From Ignavibacteriales bacterium (GTDB taxonomy: Bacteria > Bacteroidota > Ignavibacteria > Ignavibacteriales > Ignavibacteriaceae): a stretch of DNA of 64,000 nt. Location of the stretch: positions 1,860,001 to 1,924,000 of the forward strand of contig CP065001.1 of NCBI GenBank assembly GCA_016700155.1, written 5' to 3'. Below the pieces are notes generated by a model. That model saw only the letters and a list, made by a program, of their open reading frames with translations. It ran no database searches and was not told the DNA's origin. A program made the position numbers and the translations under genes. Shown here one piece after another: positions 16,975-25,793 of the stretch (the first letter of the stretch is position 1; each line of letters opens with the position of its first letter).

Positions 16975-18354
16975 ATGAATCAAATCGATAAAAAGAATGA
17001 ATCTGAAAATTTGAATGAAGAAGAAATTCAACAACTGGAAAAACTCAGAAACGAGACTGATAAACTTGATAGAAAAATAGTTAAACTGATCGGCAAAAGA
17101 TTTTACTATTCAATGCTGATAGGCAGGATTAAAAAGCGAAAAAGTTTGCCGGCATACTCACCTGATCGTGAAAAAAAAATACTACTGAATATTACTGAAG
17201 CAAATGAAGGTCCGCTTGACAATGAAACAGTTGCCCGAATTTATGAACGCCTGATTGATGAATCACGGGCATTCCAGCAAAAAATAATAAATCATAAAAG
17301 AGAATTGAAAGAACAACAACCAATATCAAAAATTTCCTGGAGCAAAATCCTTGGAAGAAAAGAACTGATAATCATTGCTTCAGTTTTTATCGTTCTGTTG
17401 ATGATCTTTTATTATATACTATTCACAAAAAATTCATTTGACAAACAGGCGCCGTACAGATTTGAGATATCAATAGGAGAGTCATTCACATCAGTTTCTG
17501 AAAGATTGTATAAGGAAGAAATTATTCCAAGCAGGTTTAATTTCAGAATGGCGGCATTTATTTATGGTGCCGAGACAAAGATAAGATCAGGGAGGTATTC
17601 AATCCCGAACGATCTCAGCTATCTGGATCTGATTGATCTTTTCACAAAGGGTGATGCAGATTTTATAAAAACTGTAAAAATCTTTAATGGGGTTTCAGCA
17701 AAGTGGATCGCCGGAACTTTAATGCGTGAAGTGAAAGTTGATTCAGCCGCTTTTCTTTCTTTGGTGAATGACAGAAGTTTGATAGACTCGATGGGATATA
17801 AAACGAATTCACTTGACGGCTACCTGATGCCGGGAAGGTATTTACTTTTTGAAAATAGTTCTGCAGACGAGATCCTCGATACACTGTTACTAAATATGAA
17901 TCTTTTTTTTAATGATTCGGTAAATCAGCAGATTCAAAAACAGGGCAGAACAAAACACGAAATTATCACCTTAGCATCTATCGTTGAAGGCGAGACGAAT
18001 AAGATAGAGGAGATGCCATTGATCGCTGGTGTTTATTCAAATCGGCTCAGGATAGGAATGAAACTTCAGGCAGATCCAACCGTTCAATATCTTCAGCCAA
18101 ACGGATGGAAAAGACTTTTGTACAAAGATCTGAGAATTAATTCTCCGTACAATACTTACATGTATGGAGGGCTGCCGCCGGGACCGATTAACAATCCCGG
18201 AAAAGAGGCATTGCTGGCTGCTGTTTATCCGGCAGAACATAATTATCTTTACTTTGTAGCTGATGGTACCGGAGGTCATAAATTTGCAAAATCATTTTCA
18301 GAACATTTAAAGAATGTAAACGCCTACAGGACATGGTTAAAAAATCAAAAGTGA
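16975..18354 (+). CDS. mltG: Chorismate mutase domain fused to MltG-type endolytic transglycosylase
   Basis: From ATG 16975 the product has 459 residues. Residues about 18-106 form an AroQ-type chorismate mutase. The residues aligning with the E. coli active site are kept as Arg25, Arg42, Lys53, Glu66 and Gln101; only the position of Asp48 differs (Ser). A charged linker and a membrane helix at about 130-150 follow. A YceG/MltG periplasmic domain comes next, with catalytic Glu338 in ASIVEGETNK, PLIAGVYSNRL, GMKLQADPTVQY and YGGLPPGPINNPG. MltG cleaves nascent glycan strands at the outer membrane face. The topology puts the mutase in the cytoplasm and the lyase outside. A TTG at 16963 is a weaker alternative start. 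The two activities have no obvious link. Confidence 0.93.
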   Translation: MNQIDKKNESENLNEEEIQQLEKLRNETDKLDRKIVKLIGKRFYYSMLIGRIKKRKSLPAYSPDREKKILLNITEANEGPLDNETVARIYERLIDESRAFQQKIINHKRELKEQQPISKISWSKILGRKELIIIASVFIVLLMIFYYILFTKNSFDKQAPYRFEISIGESFTSVSERLYKEEIIPSRFNFRMAAFIYGAETKIRSGRYSIPNDLSYLDLIDLFTKGDADFIKTVKIFNGVSAKWIAGTLMREVKVDSAAFLSLVNDRSLIDSMGYKTNSLDGYLMPGRYLLFENSSADEILDTLLLNMNLFFNDSVNQQIQKQGRTKHEIITLASIVEGETNKIEEMPLIAGVYSNRLRIGMKLQADPTVQYLQPNGWKRLLYKDLRINSPYNTYMYGGLPPGPINNPGKEALLAAVYPAEHNYLYFVADGTGGHKFAKSFSEHLKNVNAYRTWLKNQK

Positions 18355-20027
18355 TTACTAAAAATATCTTCTTACTATTGACGGGAATAATTTTTTCATC
18401 CTGTGCGAATCAGTTGCCACCCGGCGGCGGTGAAGTAGATAAGATTCCACCTGAAATAATTCAACTATATCCGGAAGATGGTACAACTAATTATTCTGAA
18501 AATTATTTTGAGCTTGAATTTTCCGAGTATGTTGATAAAAGAACGGTTAAGGAAGCAATATTTATTTCTCCTGCAATTGATGGAGAATTAGAACTTAGCT
18601 GGACCGGAAAGAGTGTTGAGATCACATTTCCCTCTGAGCTTAGAAAGAATACAACTTACGTAGTCACAATAGGAACTGATGTTGTTGATCATAACAACAG
18701 GAACAGGATGGCTCAATCTTTTAGTTTTACTTTTTCAACGGGTGATAAGATTGACAGACGAATGATTACAGGTCGCGTTTATGATGAGAAGCCTGATGGA
18801 GTAATGATGTTTGCATATAAACTTGATACTGCCATTATTGATCCAACTGTGCTTAAACCGGATTATCTTTCACAATGCGGCAATGATGGAAGTTACAGAC
18901 TATTAGGATTAAGTGCAGGAACCTATCGTGTGTTTGCAGTCAAAGATGAATTTCGCGATCTGATTTATAATATTGAGCAGGATAAAATTGGGGTGCCGTC
19001 ACGGGATGTTGTTTTAAATGAAGATGATTCACTTTTCACCGGACTTAATTTTTTCCTGACTGTTAAGGATACAACGCCCCCGAGATTATTGACCGCTGCT
19101 ATGACTGATAAGCATCATATACTTTTATCTGTCAGTGAGGAATTTGATTCATCAACAATCCTTTTGAATAACTTTACAATTTTAGATTCGTCCGCTGATA
19201 AAATTATTAAACCAAAATTTATTTACAGACAAACTAAAAAATTGACTGAATTAGTGCTGGTTTTAGGTGATAGTATTCCGGTTGAGAATGAATGTTTTGT
19301 TAATGCCGCAATGTTAAAAGATATTTCGGGAAATTATTTTAAGAATGATGTAATTCAAGTTACAGTAAATGATAAACCGGATACTTCAAAACCGGGAATC
19401 GTAAAGACAAATCCTGTGAATAGTTCAGCATCAGTAGATTATGCCGGTTCTGATTTTTCATTTTTCTTTTCAGACGCTTTTGATTCAAACCAGGTAAAAC
19501 AGGGAATTAATTTTAGTGATACACTCGGACGAAAAGTGGATTACCGGATAAAATTCCCGGATGATGCATCATTGATGTTGATACCTTTAAATGATCTTGA
19601 AGTTCAGAAAGACTATCAGATAAAAATTGATTTGAGCAAAGTTGTTGACATTGCCGGCAACAAATTCGACACTACTTATGTATTTAAATTTAAAACAATA
19701 AGCGGGTTGGAATTTACTGGTGCTTCAGGCACGGTGATTAAAGAAAGTGAAAGCGATCAAATGCTCCTGATCCTTGAAAATCTTGGTGATAAAAAATTTA
19801 CTTATAAGCAGCAGTTATCTGACGGGAATAAATTTAATTTTGAAAGAGTTGAGGCGGGAAAATATTTATTATGGGCTCACAGTTTAAGTGATTCAACTAA
19901 TTTTAATTATGGACAGCCCTATCCATTCATACCATCAGATAATTTTTATTTCTATCCGGATACCTTGACATTACGACCACGCTGGTCACTGCTGGATATT
20001 ATTTTCAACTCAACAAAAAAGCAGTGA
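18333..20027 (+). CDS. Lipoprotein with bacterial Ig-like (Big_5) domains
   Basis: The 564-residue protein has a lipoprotein signal ending in FSSCA at about residue 25 and then PPGGGEVDKIPPEI, a lead-in that is frequent in Bacteroidota Ig-like lipoproteins. At least two Big_5-type modules are visible (YPEDGTTNYSENYFELEFSEYVDKRTV...TTYVVTIGTDVVDHNNR and NPVNSSASVDYAGSDFSFFFSDAFDSNQV...YQIKIDLSKVVDIAGN). A carboxypeptidase-regulatory-like stretch lies between them. The role is unknown; anchoring in the cell envelope is inferred. It overlaps the mltG end by 22 bp; a GTG at 18351 is an alternative start giving a GTGA overlap. It ends inside a bidirectional terminator. Confidence 0.85.
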   Translation: MVKKSKVITKNIFLLLTGIIFSSCANQLPPGGGEVDKIPPEIIQLYPEDGTTNYSENYFELEFSEYVDKRTVKEAIFISPAIDGELELSWTGKSVEITFPSELRKNTTYVVTIGTDVVDHNNRNRMAQSFSFTFSTGDKIDRRMITGRVYDEKPDGVMMFAYKLDTAIIDPTVLKPDYLSQCGNDGSYRLLGLSAGTYRVFAVKDEFRDLIYNIEQDKIGVPSRDVVLNEDDSLFTGLNFFLTVKDTTPPRLLTAAMTDKHHILLSVSEEFDSSTILLNNFTILDSSADKIIKPKFIYRQTKKLTELVLVLGDSIPVENECFVNAAMLKDISGNYFKNDVIQVTVNDKPDTSKPGIVKTNPVNSSASVDYAGSDFSFFFSDAFDSNQVKQGINFSDTLGRKVDYRIKFPDDASLMLIPLNDLEVQKDYQIKIDLSKVVDIAGNKFDTTYVFKFKTISGLEFTGASGTVIKESESDQMLLILENLGDKKFTYKQQLSDGNKFNFERVEAGKYLLWAHSLSDSTNFNYGQPYPFIPSDNFYFYPDTLTLRPRWSLLDIIFNSTKKQ

Positions 20028-20042
20028 GGTTATCACTGCTTT
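20018..20042. terminator. Bidirectional terminator between convergent operons
   Basis: Arms AAAGCAGTGA and TCACTGCTTT pair perfectly over 10 bp with a GGTTA loop. The upstream A-run and downstream T-rich DNA allow it to work for the plus-strand Ig-like lipoprotein gene, whose TGA lies in the left arm, and for the minus-strand hut genes. Confidence 0.8.
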
Positions 20043-20049
20043 CCATTCT

Positions 20050-20682
20050 TTATTTCTTTTTTAGTTTGTAATTAATCTCATTTAGTATTACAACTGATTC
20101 AGCCCTGATATCATTGTAAATCAAATCAGTTTTATTTTGCAGATCAGAAGCTGCTGACTGATCTTTTAATGCTGAACAATTAATAACTACATTAAGCATT
20201 GCACCCTGCGCAGCGCTTTTTAGCAGCGATACCGCCACTCCCGCATCTGAAAGTGAATTCTGATTTCCCTTTTGCGCAACAACCTGGACTGACGGAATAA
20301 CATTTTTGCAAACCTTAATAACTTCAGCGGGCACATTTGCGGCACCCATTGTAGCTTCTTCAATTTTTGCATCACGTTCTGATTTTTGTGCATCTGTTTC
20401 TTTAGGCATTTTGAATGCTGCCATCACTTTATTGAAAGCTGCATTATCCTCTTCAGCCAATTGAAGAAATTTTTCTTTGAAGTTTTCAAGCTGAAATTTT
20501 ACATCCTTCAGTTCTTCTTCAACTTCAATGTATTTCTTTTTCCCGATTGAAAGATTGCAAACCATGATTCCCAGACTGCATGCAAGCGCACCACTGAAGG
20601 CAGCAACATTTCCACCGCCAGGAGTGGGGGAGTCGGATGCAACTTCATCAAGATAGTTTTGTAAAGATTTATTCAAATCCAT
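20050..20682 (-). CDS. fchA: Formiminotetrahydrofolate cyclodeaminase
   Basis: The 210-residue all-helical protein matches the FTCD C-terminal family: VASDSPTPGGGNVAAFSGALACSLGIMVCNL near the start, then EEDNAAFNKVMAAFKMPKET and SDAGVAVSLLKSAAQGAMLNVVINC. It converts 5-formimino-THF to methenyl-THF and ammonia. The preceding gene supplies the transferase half that is fused to it in animals. A GGTGAAGA site precedes ATG 20682. It is the last gene of the minus-strand histidine block. Confidence 0.93.
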   Translation of the reverse strand: MDLNKSLQNYLDEVASDSPTPGGGNVAAFSGALACSLGIMVCNLSIGKKKYIEVEEELKDVKFQLENFKEKFLQLAEEDNAAFNKVMAAFKMPKETDAQKSERDAKIEEATMGAANVPAEVIKVCKNVIPSVQVVAQKGNQNSLSDAGVAVSLLKSAAQGAMLNVVINCSALKDQSAASDLQNKTDLIYNDIRAESVVILNEINYKLKKK

Positions 20683-20700
20683 TCTTCACCTTTTTTGTTT

Positions 20701-21723
20701 TCATTCCTGAATTAAATAGTCAATTATTTTTTTGTTTTTATCGAAAGAGTTAAGAGAACTGAGTCCAAGTTTTTCAATAGCAGTGTCAACAAGAATATTT
20801 TCGTTGTTTTCTTTCTCACCGCAATAAAATTTTCCGGCTTGAATTATTGCTTCCAGAGGAACAAGACCGACAATTTCACTGCCGTCAACTTCTGCACCAA
20901 GCCTTTTAGCCTCTTTTTTAACTTCTTCAAAAGCTGTATGGATTGCAGTGATGTTGTAGTTCGTCAAGTTCATTGATACCTGTGTTATATTATATTTATC
21001 GAGCGATACACCCATACCTTTAACCTGTTTAAGTCTGCCGGGAATTTTTATTGTTTTGCCATCCACTTTAATCACGTTTCCTTGCTCATCCTTTTTTGTT
21101 GTTCCGGATTCACGCAATGTTTCCGCAATTTCTTTAGCAATACTAATATCGGTTGATTTAATATTCACGTTATAAGCAACAAGAAAGAATCTTGCGCCTG
21201 TAACTATCGCTCCAAGTTTAGGATTGAAAACAGATTCACCAAAATCGGGTTTCCATTCAACTTCTTTTAATTTCAATTCAAGTCCTTCGTATTCACCTTT
21301 GCGGATATTGGAGAGATTGGTACGTTCCGGTTTTCTTGCCGAGGATTCATAAAGGTATACAGGTACATTCAAATCTTTTGCGATTTGTTCACCAAAAGCT
21401 TCGGATATTTTTTTGCATTCATCCATTCTGACATTTTTTACCGGGACAAAAGGAACAACATCAATTGCTCCTAATCGCGGATGTTCACCTGAATGATTTC
21501 TCATGTCAATACTTGATGCAGCAGCTTTGCAGGATTCAACCGCAGCATTAAGAATTCCGGTTTCATCGCCTGCCATAGTTACGACCACGCGGTTATAATC
21601 GGCATCCGGCTCAAGATTTAAAAGTTTAACATTTTTTACAGAATTAATTGCATTCGAAATTTTATTAAAAGTTTCCTGGTTTCTTCCTTCACTGAAATTT
21701 GGAACACACTCTATTATCTTCAT
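20701..21723 (-). CDS. ftcD: Glutamate formiminotransferase
   Basis: This 340-residue protein has the FTCD N-terminal family motifs: IIECVPNFSEGRNQE at the start, HSGEHPRLGAIDVVPFVPV, PVYLYESSARKPERTNLSNIRKGEYEGL and SMNLTNYNITAIHTAFEEV. It transfers the formimino group from N-formimino-glutamate to tetrahydrofolate. A GGAGG site lies just before ATG 21723. The start overlaps the hutI stop (ATGA) and the end is 18 bp before fchA, so the three are a tight operon. Confidence 0.95.
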   Translation of the reverse strand: MKIIECVPNFSEGRNQETFNKISNAINSVKNVKLLNLEPDADYNRVVVTMAGDETGILNAAVESCKAAASSIDMRNHSGEHPRLGAIDVVPFVPVKNVRMDECKKISEAFGEQIAKDLNVPVYLYESSARKPERTNLSNIRKGEYEGLELKLKEVEWKPDFGESVFNPKLGAIVTGARFFLVAYNVNIKSTDISIAKEIAETLRESGTTKKDEQGNVIKVDGKTIKIPGRLKQVKGMGVSLDKYNITQVSMNLTNYNITAIHTAFEEVKKEAKRLGAEVDGSEIVGLVPLEAIIQAGKFYCGEKENNENILVDTAIEKLGLSSLNSFDKNKKIIDYLIQE

Positions 21724-22976
21724 GAATTTCCTCCGGTTGAGTCAAAAATTATTCGTCCGTTTTTTATAGTCATGATATTAAGATTTTTTCCGACATTGTA
21801 AACAATATCTGAATATTCATCTGTATCAAAAATTGAAAGGTCAGCTTTTTTATTTATCTCAATACTCCCGCGATCATCACTTAGGTTCAAGGCACGGGCA
21901 GCATTAATAGTTACGGCTGAAATTGTTTCTTCAATAGTCATCTTCATATTTAATGCAGCAAGGCTCATAATAAGTGACAAATCATTTATATGCGATGACC
22001 CTGGATTATAATCTGTCGCTAAAGCAACGATTGCATTGTTGTCAATTAATTTTCGTGCCGGCGCGTATTGATATTTCAGAAAAAGTGAAACTCCGGGAAG
22101 CAGAACGGCAGTTGTGTCAGTCGATGCGAGATAAGGGATATCTTCATCCCTAATTGCTTCAAGATGATCAACACTGATTGCGCCGGCATCAACGGCTGTT
22201 TTCAATCCTCCGATAGTATTGAATTGTTCCGTGTGAAGTTTTAATGACAGCCCAAATGATCTTGCCGCGTCAAAAATTATTTTTATTTCATTAGAAGAAA
22301 ATGCTGTTGATTCACAAAACCCGTCGCAGAATTTTGCGAGTTTATTTTTGGAAATGTGAGGCAGCATTTGATCTATAATTAAATTTATATAGCCCAAGTG
22401 ATCATTTTTATATTCAAGAGGGAATGTATGCGCACCTAAAAATGTTGGAACAATATCAATTGGAAAAACTTCATCAAGATATTTTATTAAATGAAGCAGC
22501 TTGATTTCATTTTCAAAATCTAATCCATATCCGCTCTTAATTTCCAGAGTCGTAATTCCGCGGGAAATGTAGTACGATATTCTTGGCGAAACTATTTTTA
22601 CAAGTTGTTCAAACGAAGAATTACGGACTGCATTAACTGTCGTAATTATTCCACCGCCAGCTTTTGAAATCTCTTCGTAAGTCGCTCCATTTAATTTCAT
22701 ACGGAATTCATTGGCTCTGCTGCCTGCAAATGCTGTGTGAGTGTGACAATCAACTAAACCGGGCAGGATCACTTTGTCTTTCACATCAATAATTTTATCG
22801 AACTTTGTTGATTTCAGATTGGAGGAAGAAATCAAATCCTTGATAACATCATCCTCTACAATGATTGAATGATCTGTCAATAGAGAAATATCATTCAGTT
22901 CCTTACCTCTTTTTACATTTCTTCCGCTTGTATTTACAGTGACAATCTGGGCAGGATTTTGAAGAAGGGTGATCAT
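21720..22976 (-). CDS. hutI: Imidazolonepropionase
   Basis: The 418-residue amidohydrolase has the metal-binding motif GLVDCHTHTAFAGSRANEF, then EIKSGYGLDFENEIKLL, DIVPTFLGAHTFPLEY, LKLHTEQFNTIGGL, SVDHLEAI and ATDYNPGSSHINDLSLIMSLAAL, all standard HutI. It opens the imidazolone ring to N-formimino-glutamate. hutH and hutU, the two preceding steps, are not in the window. The gene starts 6 bp after the SPOR lipoprotein and has no clear Shine-Dalgarno. Confidence 0.95.
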   Translation of the reverse strand: MITLLQNPAQIVTVNTSGRNVKRGKELNDISLLTDHSIIVEDDVIKDLISSSNLKSTKFDKIIDVKDKVILPGLVDCHTHTAFAGSRANEFRMKLNGATYEEISKAGGGIITTVNAVRNSSFEQLVKIVSPRISYYISRGITTLEIKSGYGLDFENEIKLLHLIKYLDEVFPIDIVPTFLGAHTFPLEYKNDHLGYINLIIDQMLPHISKNKLAKFCDGFCESTAFSSNEIKIIFDAARSFGLSLKLHTEQFNTIGGLKTAVDAGAISVDHLEAIRDEDIPYLASTDTTAVLLPGVSLFLKYQYAPARKLIDNNAIVALATDYNPGSSHINDLSLIMSLAALNMKMTIEETISAVTINAARALNLSDDRGSIEINKKADLSIFDTDEYSDIVYNVGKNLNIMTIKNGRIIFDSTGGNS

Positions 22977-22981
22977 AATAA

Positions 22982-23560
22982 TTATTGAAAGATGTTTACT
23001 TCGTCGCTGATTACTCTTGATTCAGAATATCCCATCTGGTTAAGCTTAAACTGAAGATTATTAGCATCGGAGATTTTTATGTAATCTCCTACTTTTACTT
23101 TATAGAATGGAGGTTCAAACGAAACATATACTTGTTTCTGGTTAGTAATAAAATATATCTCAGATTTTATCTGGTTTGCTTCCTCCAGGTCATCCGTAGC
23201 TAGCACTTCAACTCTATAGCCTCTTGTTTTTGTGACCGATACTGAATCTGTTTCAATCTTTTCATCCTGTTCATAACTGTACCAAATATCCTGATGCTTG
23301 CCTTCAGGCGTTGAAGTAGAAACAAATCCTGAATCAATTTTAATTACTGCTCTATATTTTGAAATATCAAATGTCGCATCAATATAGCCTGAGAGTTCAG
23401 ATTTATTCATTTCCACAGTCAATGCGTTTGAAGTATCCTTACTTTCCGATTCCATTGAATCTCTTTTCTCTGTATATCTGGATCCAGTCGCTGAACTGCA
23501 CCCGGCGAGCGGAAGTATCAAGTATGAGAAAAGTAAAAATATTATTAGTCGGTTTATCAT
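22982..23560 (-). CDS. SPOR-domain lipoprotein
   Basis: From ATG 23560 the protein has 192 residues. It opens MINRLIIFLLFSYLILPLAGCSS with a lipobox LAGC. A polar Ser/Glu-rich linker and a beta segment follow. The C-terminal 70 residues fit a SPOR domain (GYRVEVLATDDLEEANQIKSEI, YVSFEPPFYKVKVGDYIKISDANNLQFKLNQMGYSESRVI). SPOR domains bind denuded glycan strands, often at division sites. A TTG nine codons upstream is a poorer start. It is the first gene before hutI; a link to histidine breakdown is not evident. Confidence 0.87.
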   Translation of the reverse strand: MINRLIIFLLFSYLILPLAGCSSATGSRYTEKRDSMESESKDTSNALTVEMNKSELSGYIDATFDISKYRAVIKIDSGFVSTSTPEGKHQDIWYSYEQDEKIETDSVSVTKTRGYRVEVLATDDLEEANQIKSEIYFITNQKQVYVSFEPPFYKVKVGDYIKISDANNLQFKLNQMGYSESRVISDEVNIFQ

Positions 23561-23727
23561 CAGAAAAAATTGTAATTCTATCCGCAATATAAAACTATTT
23601 GCTCTTTACTGAAAGAATTCGAACTCATTGAACCTGAGAACTAAAGATAAAGTAACATATAAAGTTTTTTTTAGAAAAGACTGAATTTTTTCGTAAATTA
23701 ACACACTCAATAATTATTTGTTGTAAA

Positions 23728-25221
23728 ATGGCCGCAAAAAAATTTAAAATCCTTTTCGTTACCTCAGAAGTCGTTCCTTTTGTCAAAACAGGTGGTTTAG
23801 CAGATGTCTCAGCAGCTTTACCTCAAATGCTTGCAGAGTTAGGACACGAGGTTCGCATCGTTGTTCCAAAATACGGTGCAGTTGATGATCGTAAATTCAA
23901 AATTCATGAAGTTGTCAGGTTAAAAGACCTTCAGATAAAAATTGGTGACAAAGATGTTGTATTCTCTTTGAAGTCCTGTTTCCTGCCGGGTCAAAAAGTT
24001 AGAGTGCAAATTTATTTTCTTGACAACCAGGAATATTTTGGCAGCAGAAACAGTCTCTACATTGATCCAATGAAGGGAACTGATTATCCTGATAATGATG
24101 AAAGATTCATACTTCTGAGCAGGGCTGTCTTTGAATTAATTTCAAAACTTGGCTGGATACCGGATATCATTCATTGCAATGACTGGCAGTGCGGATTAAT
24201 TCCTGCATATCTTAAAAATCTGTACAATGAAGAGCCTCAGTTTGAATCTTTCAAAACTGTATTCACAGTGCATAATCTTGAATACCAGGGAGAATTTCCA
24301 AAATCATCATTCAAGAAAACCGGACTGCCTGAATCACTCAATTCTGAAAAGGGAATTGAACTGAATGGAAAAATAAATTTCATGAAAAGCGGGTTGCTTT
24401 ACGCTGATGTGATTAATACGGTAAGCGAAACTTATGCGAATGAAATCCGTACGGATGACGAACTCGGTGGAAAATTAAAAGGTGTACTTGCAAAAAGAAA
24501 AAATGATCTTTACGGAATAATCAATGGAATTGATACACACGTTTGGAATCCAGAAAAAGATAAACACCTTGTAAAAAAATACACTTCAAAAAATCTTGAA
24601 AACAAGATTGAGAATAAAAAACATCTGGCAGAGAAGTTTGGATTTAATTACGATGAGAATACTCCTATAATCGGGTTAATATCAAGATTGTTTGACATCA
24701 AAGGATTTGACCTGGTTAGCAAGGCATTTCCTGAACTAATGAAAATGGATGTTCAGATTGTTCTGCTGGGAACAGGTGATAAGAAGTACCATACTTTTTT
24801 TGAAAAGATGGCGCAAAAGTTTTCTAAAAAATTCGCTTGTTATCTTGGGTTTGATGATGAACTTGCTCACCTTATTGAAGGCGGCGCGGATTTATTCCTT
24901 ATGCCTTCCAAGCACGAACCGTGCGGTTTGAACCAGATGTACTCGCTTGTTTACGGAACTGTACCTCTTGTACGTCATACTGGCGGTTTGGCAGACACAG
25001 TAATTAAGTTTAACGAAAAATCAGGCGATGGAAATGGTTTCGTATTTTCTGCCTACGATGTTACTTCTCTTATGAAAGAAATTAAGAGAGCTGTAAAAAC
25101 ATTTGGTGATAAAAAGTCATGGCAGAAGATTATGAAAAATGGAATGAAGTCTGACTTTAGCTGGAGTTCATCAGCCAAGAAATATCTTGAATTGTATAAG
25201 ACAACTTTGAATAATAATTAA
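23728..25221 (+). CDS. glgA: Glycogen/starch synthase (GT5)
   Basis: At 497 residues it is a full GT-B enzyme. The N-terminal ADP-glucose/acceptor motif VKTGGLADVSAALP is at about 20-33, followed by HCNDWQCGLIPAYL, FTVHNLEYQGEFP and YADVINTVSETYANEI. The C-terminal domain has GLISRLFDIKGFDLV and the signature SKHEPCGLNQMYSLVYGTVPLVRHTGGLADTV. It elongates alpha-1,4-glucan. The stop overlaps the start of gmhB (TAATG). Confidence 0.96.
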   Translation: MAAKKFKILFVTSEVVPFVKTGGLADVSAALPQMLAELGHEVRIVVPKYGAVDDRKFKIHEVVRLKDLQIKIGDKDVVFSLKSCFLPGQKVRVQIYFLDNQEYFGSRNSLYIDPMKGTDYPDNDERFILLSRAVFELISKLGWIPDIIHCNDWQCGLIPAYLKNLYNEEPQFESFKTVFTVHNLEYQGEFPKSSFKKTGLPESLNSEKGIELNGKINFMKSGLLYADVINTVSETYANEIRTDDELGGKLKGVLAKRKNDLYGIINGIDTHVWNPEKDKHLVKKYTSKNLENKIENKKHLAEKFGFNYDENTPIIGLISRLFDIKGFDLVSKAFPELMKMDVQIVLLGTGDKKYHTFFEKMAQKFSKKFACYLGFDDELAHLIEGGADLFLMPSKHEPCGLNQMYSLVYGTVPLVRHTGGLADTVIKFNEKSGDGNGFVFSAYDVTSLMKEIKRAVKTFGDKKSWQKIMKNGMKSDFSWSSSAKKYLELYKTTLNNN

Positions 25222-25793
25222 TGTCCGGATTAGCAGTATTTCTTGACAGGGACGGAACTCTGAATGAAGATCCGGGCTATCTTGGAGACCCATCTTCGGT
25301 AGTATTATATCCGGGGACCGGAGAGGCACTTTCACTTCTTAAAGAGAAAACAAATGCAAAGTTGATTGTTATATCGAACCAGTCAGGAATTGCGCGTGGT
25401 TTAATCACACACGATGATGTTAAAAAAGTCAATGAAAAGATTAACGAACTGCTAAGCAAAGACAATGTGAAGATTGATACATTTTATTACTGTCCGTACC
25501 ATCCCGATTTTAATTCTGAAGACGAATGCAGATGCAGAAAACCTTCACCTCAATTAGTAATGAAAGCTGCCGAAGAAAATGATGTAGATATGCAAAAATC
25601 ATATTTTGTTGGTGATGCAGTAAGTGATATTGAATGTGGGTGGAATTCTGGAATCAAGACAATTTTGGTAAAAACAGGGTACGGATTGGACAGCCTTTCT
25701 ATATTGCAAAAACAAAATAAATTTCCCAGTTTTGTTGCCGAAAATATTTCGGATGCGTGTAAAATAATAATTAATGATTTTTCCGGAGATTGA
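25221..25793 (+). CDS. gmhB: D-glycero-beta-D-manno-heptose-1,7-bisphosphate 7-phosphatase family HAD protein
   Basis: The 190-residue HAD phosphatase has FLDRDGTLNEDPGYL (nucleophile Asp), VISNQSGIARG, the zinc-loop CPYHPDF...CRCRKPSPQLV and the acidic pair in FVGDAVSDIECGWNSGIKTILV. GmhB makes a step of LPS heptose synthesis; the closely related HisB-N phosphatase is an alternative, but the Cys-His zinc loop occurs in both. It follows glgA with a one-base overlap and is followed with no gap by a GTG-start lipoprotein gene. Confidence 0.9.
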   Translation: MSGLAVFLDRDGTLNEDPGYLGDPSSVVLYPGTGEALSLLKEKTNAKLIVISNQSGIARGLITHDDVKKVNEKINELLSKDNVKIDTFYYCPYHPDFNSEDECRCRKPSPQLVMKAAEENDVDMQKSYFVGDAVSDIECGWNSGIKTILVKTGYGLDSLSILQKQNKFPSFVAENISDACKIIINDFSGD

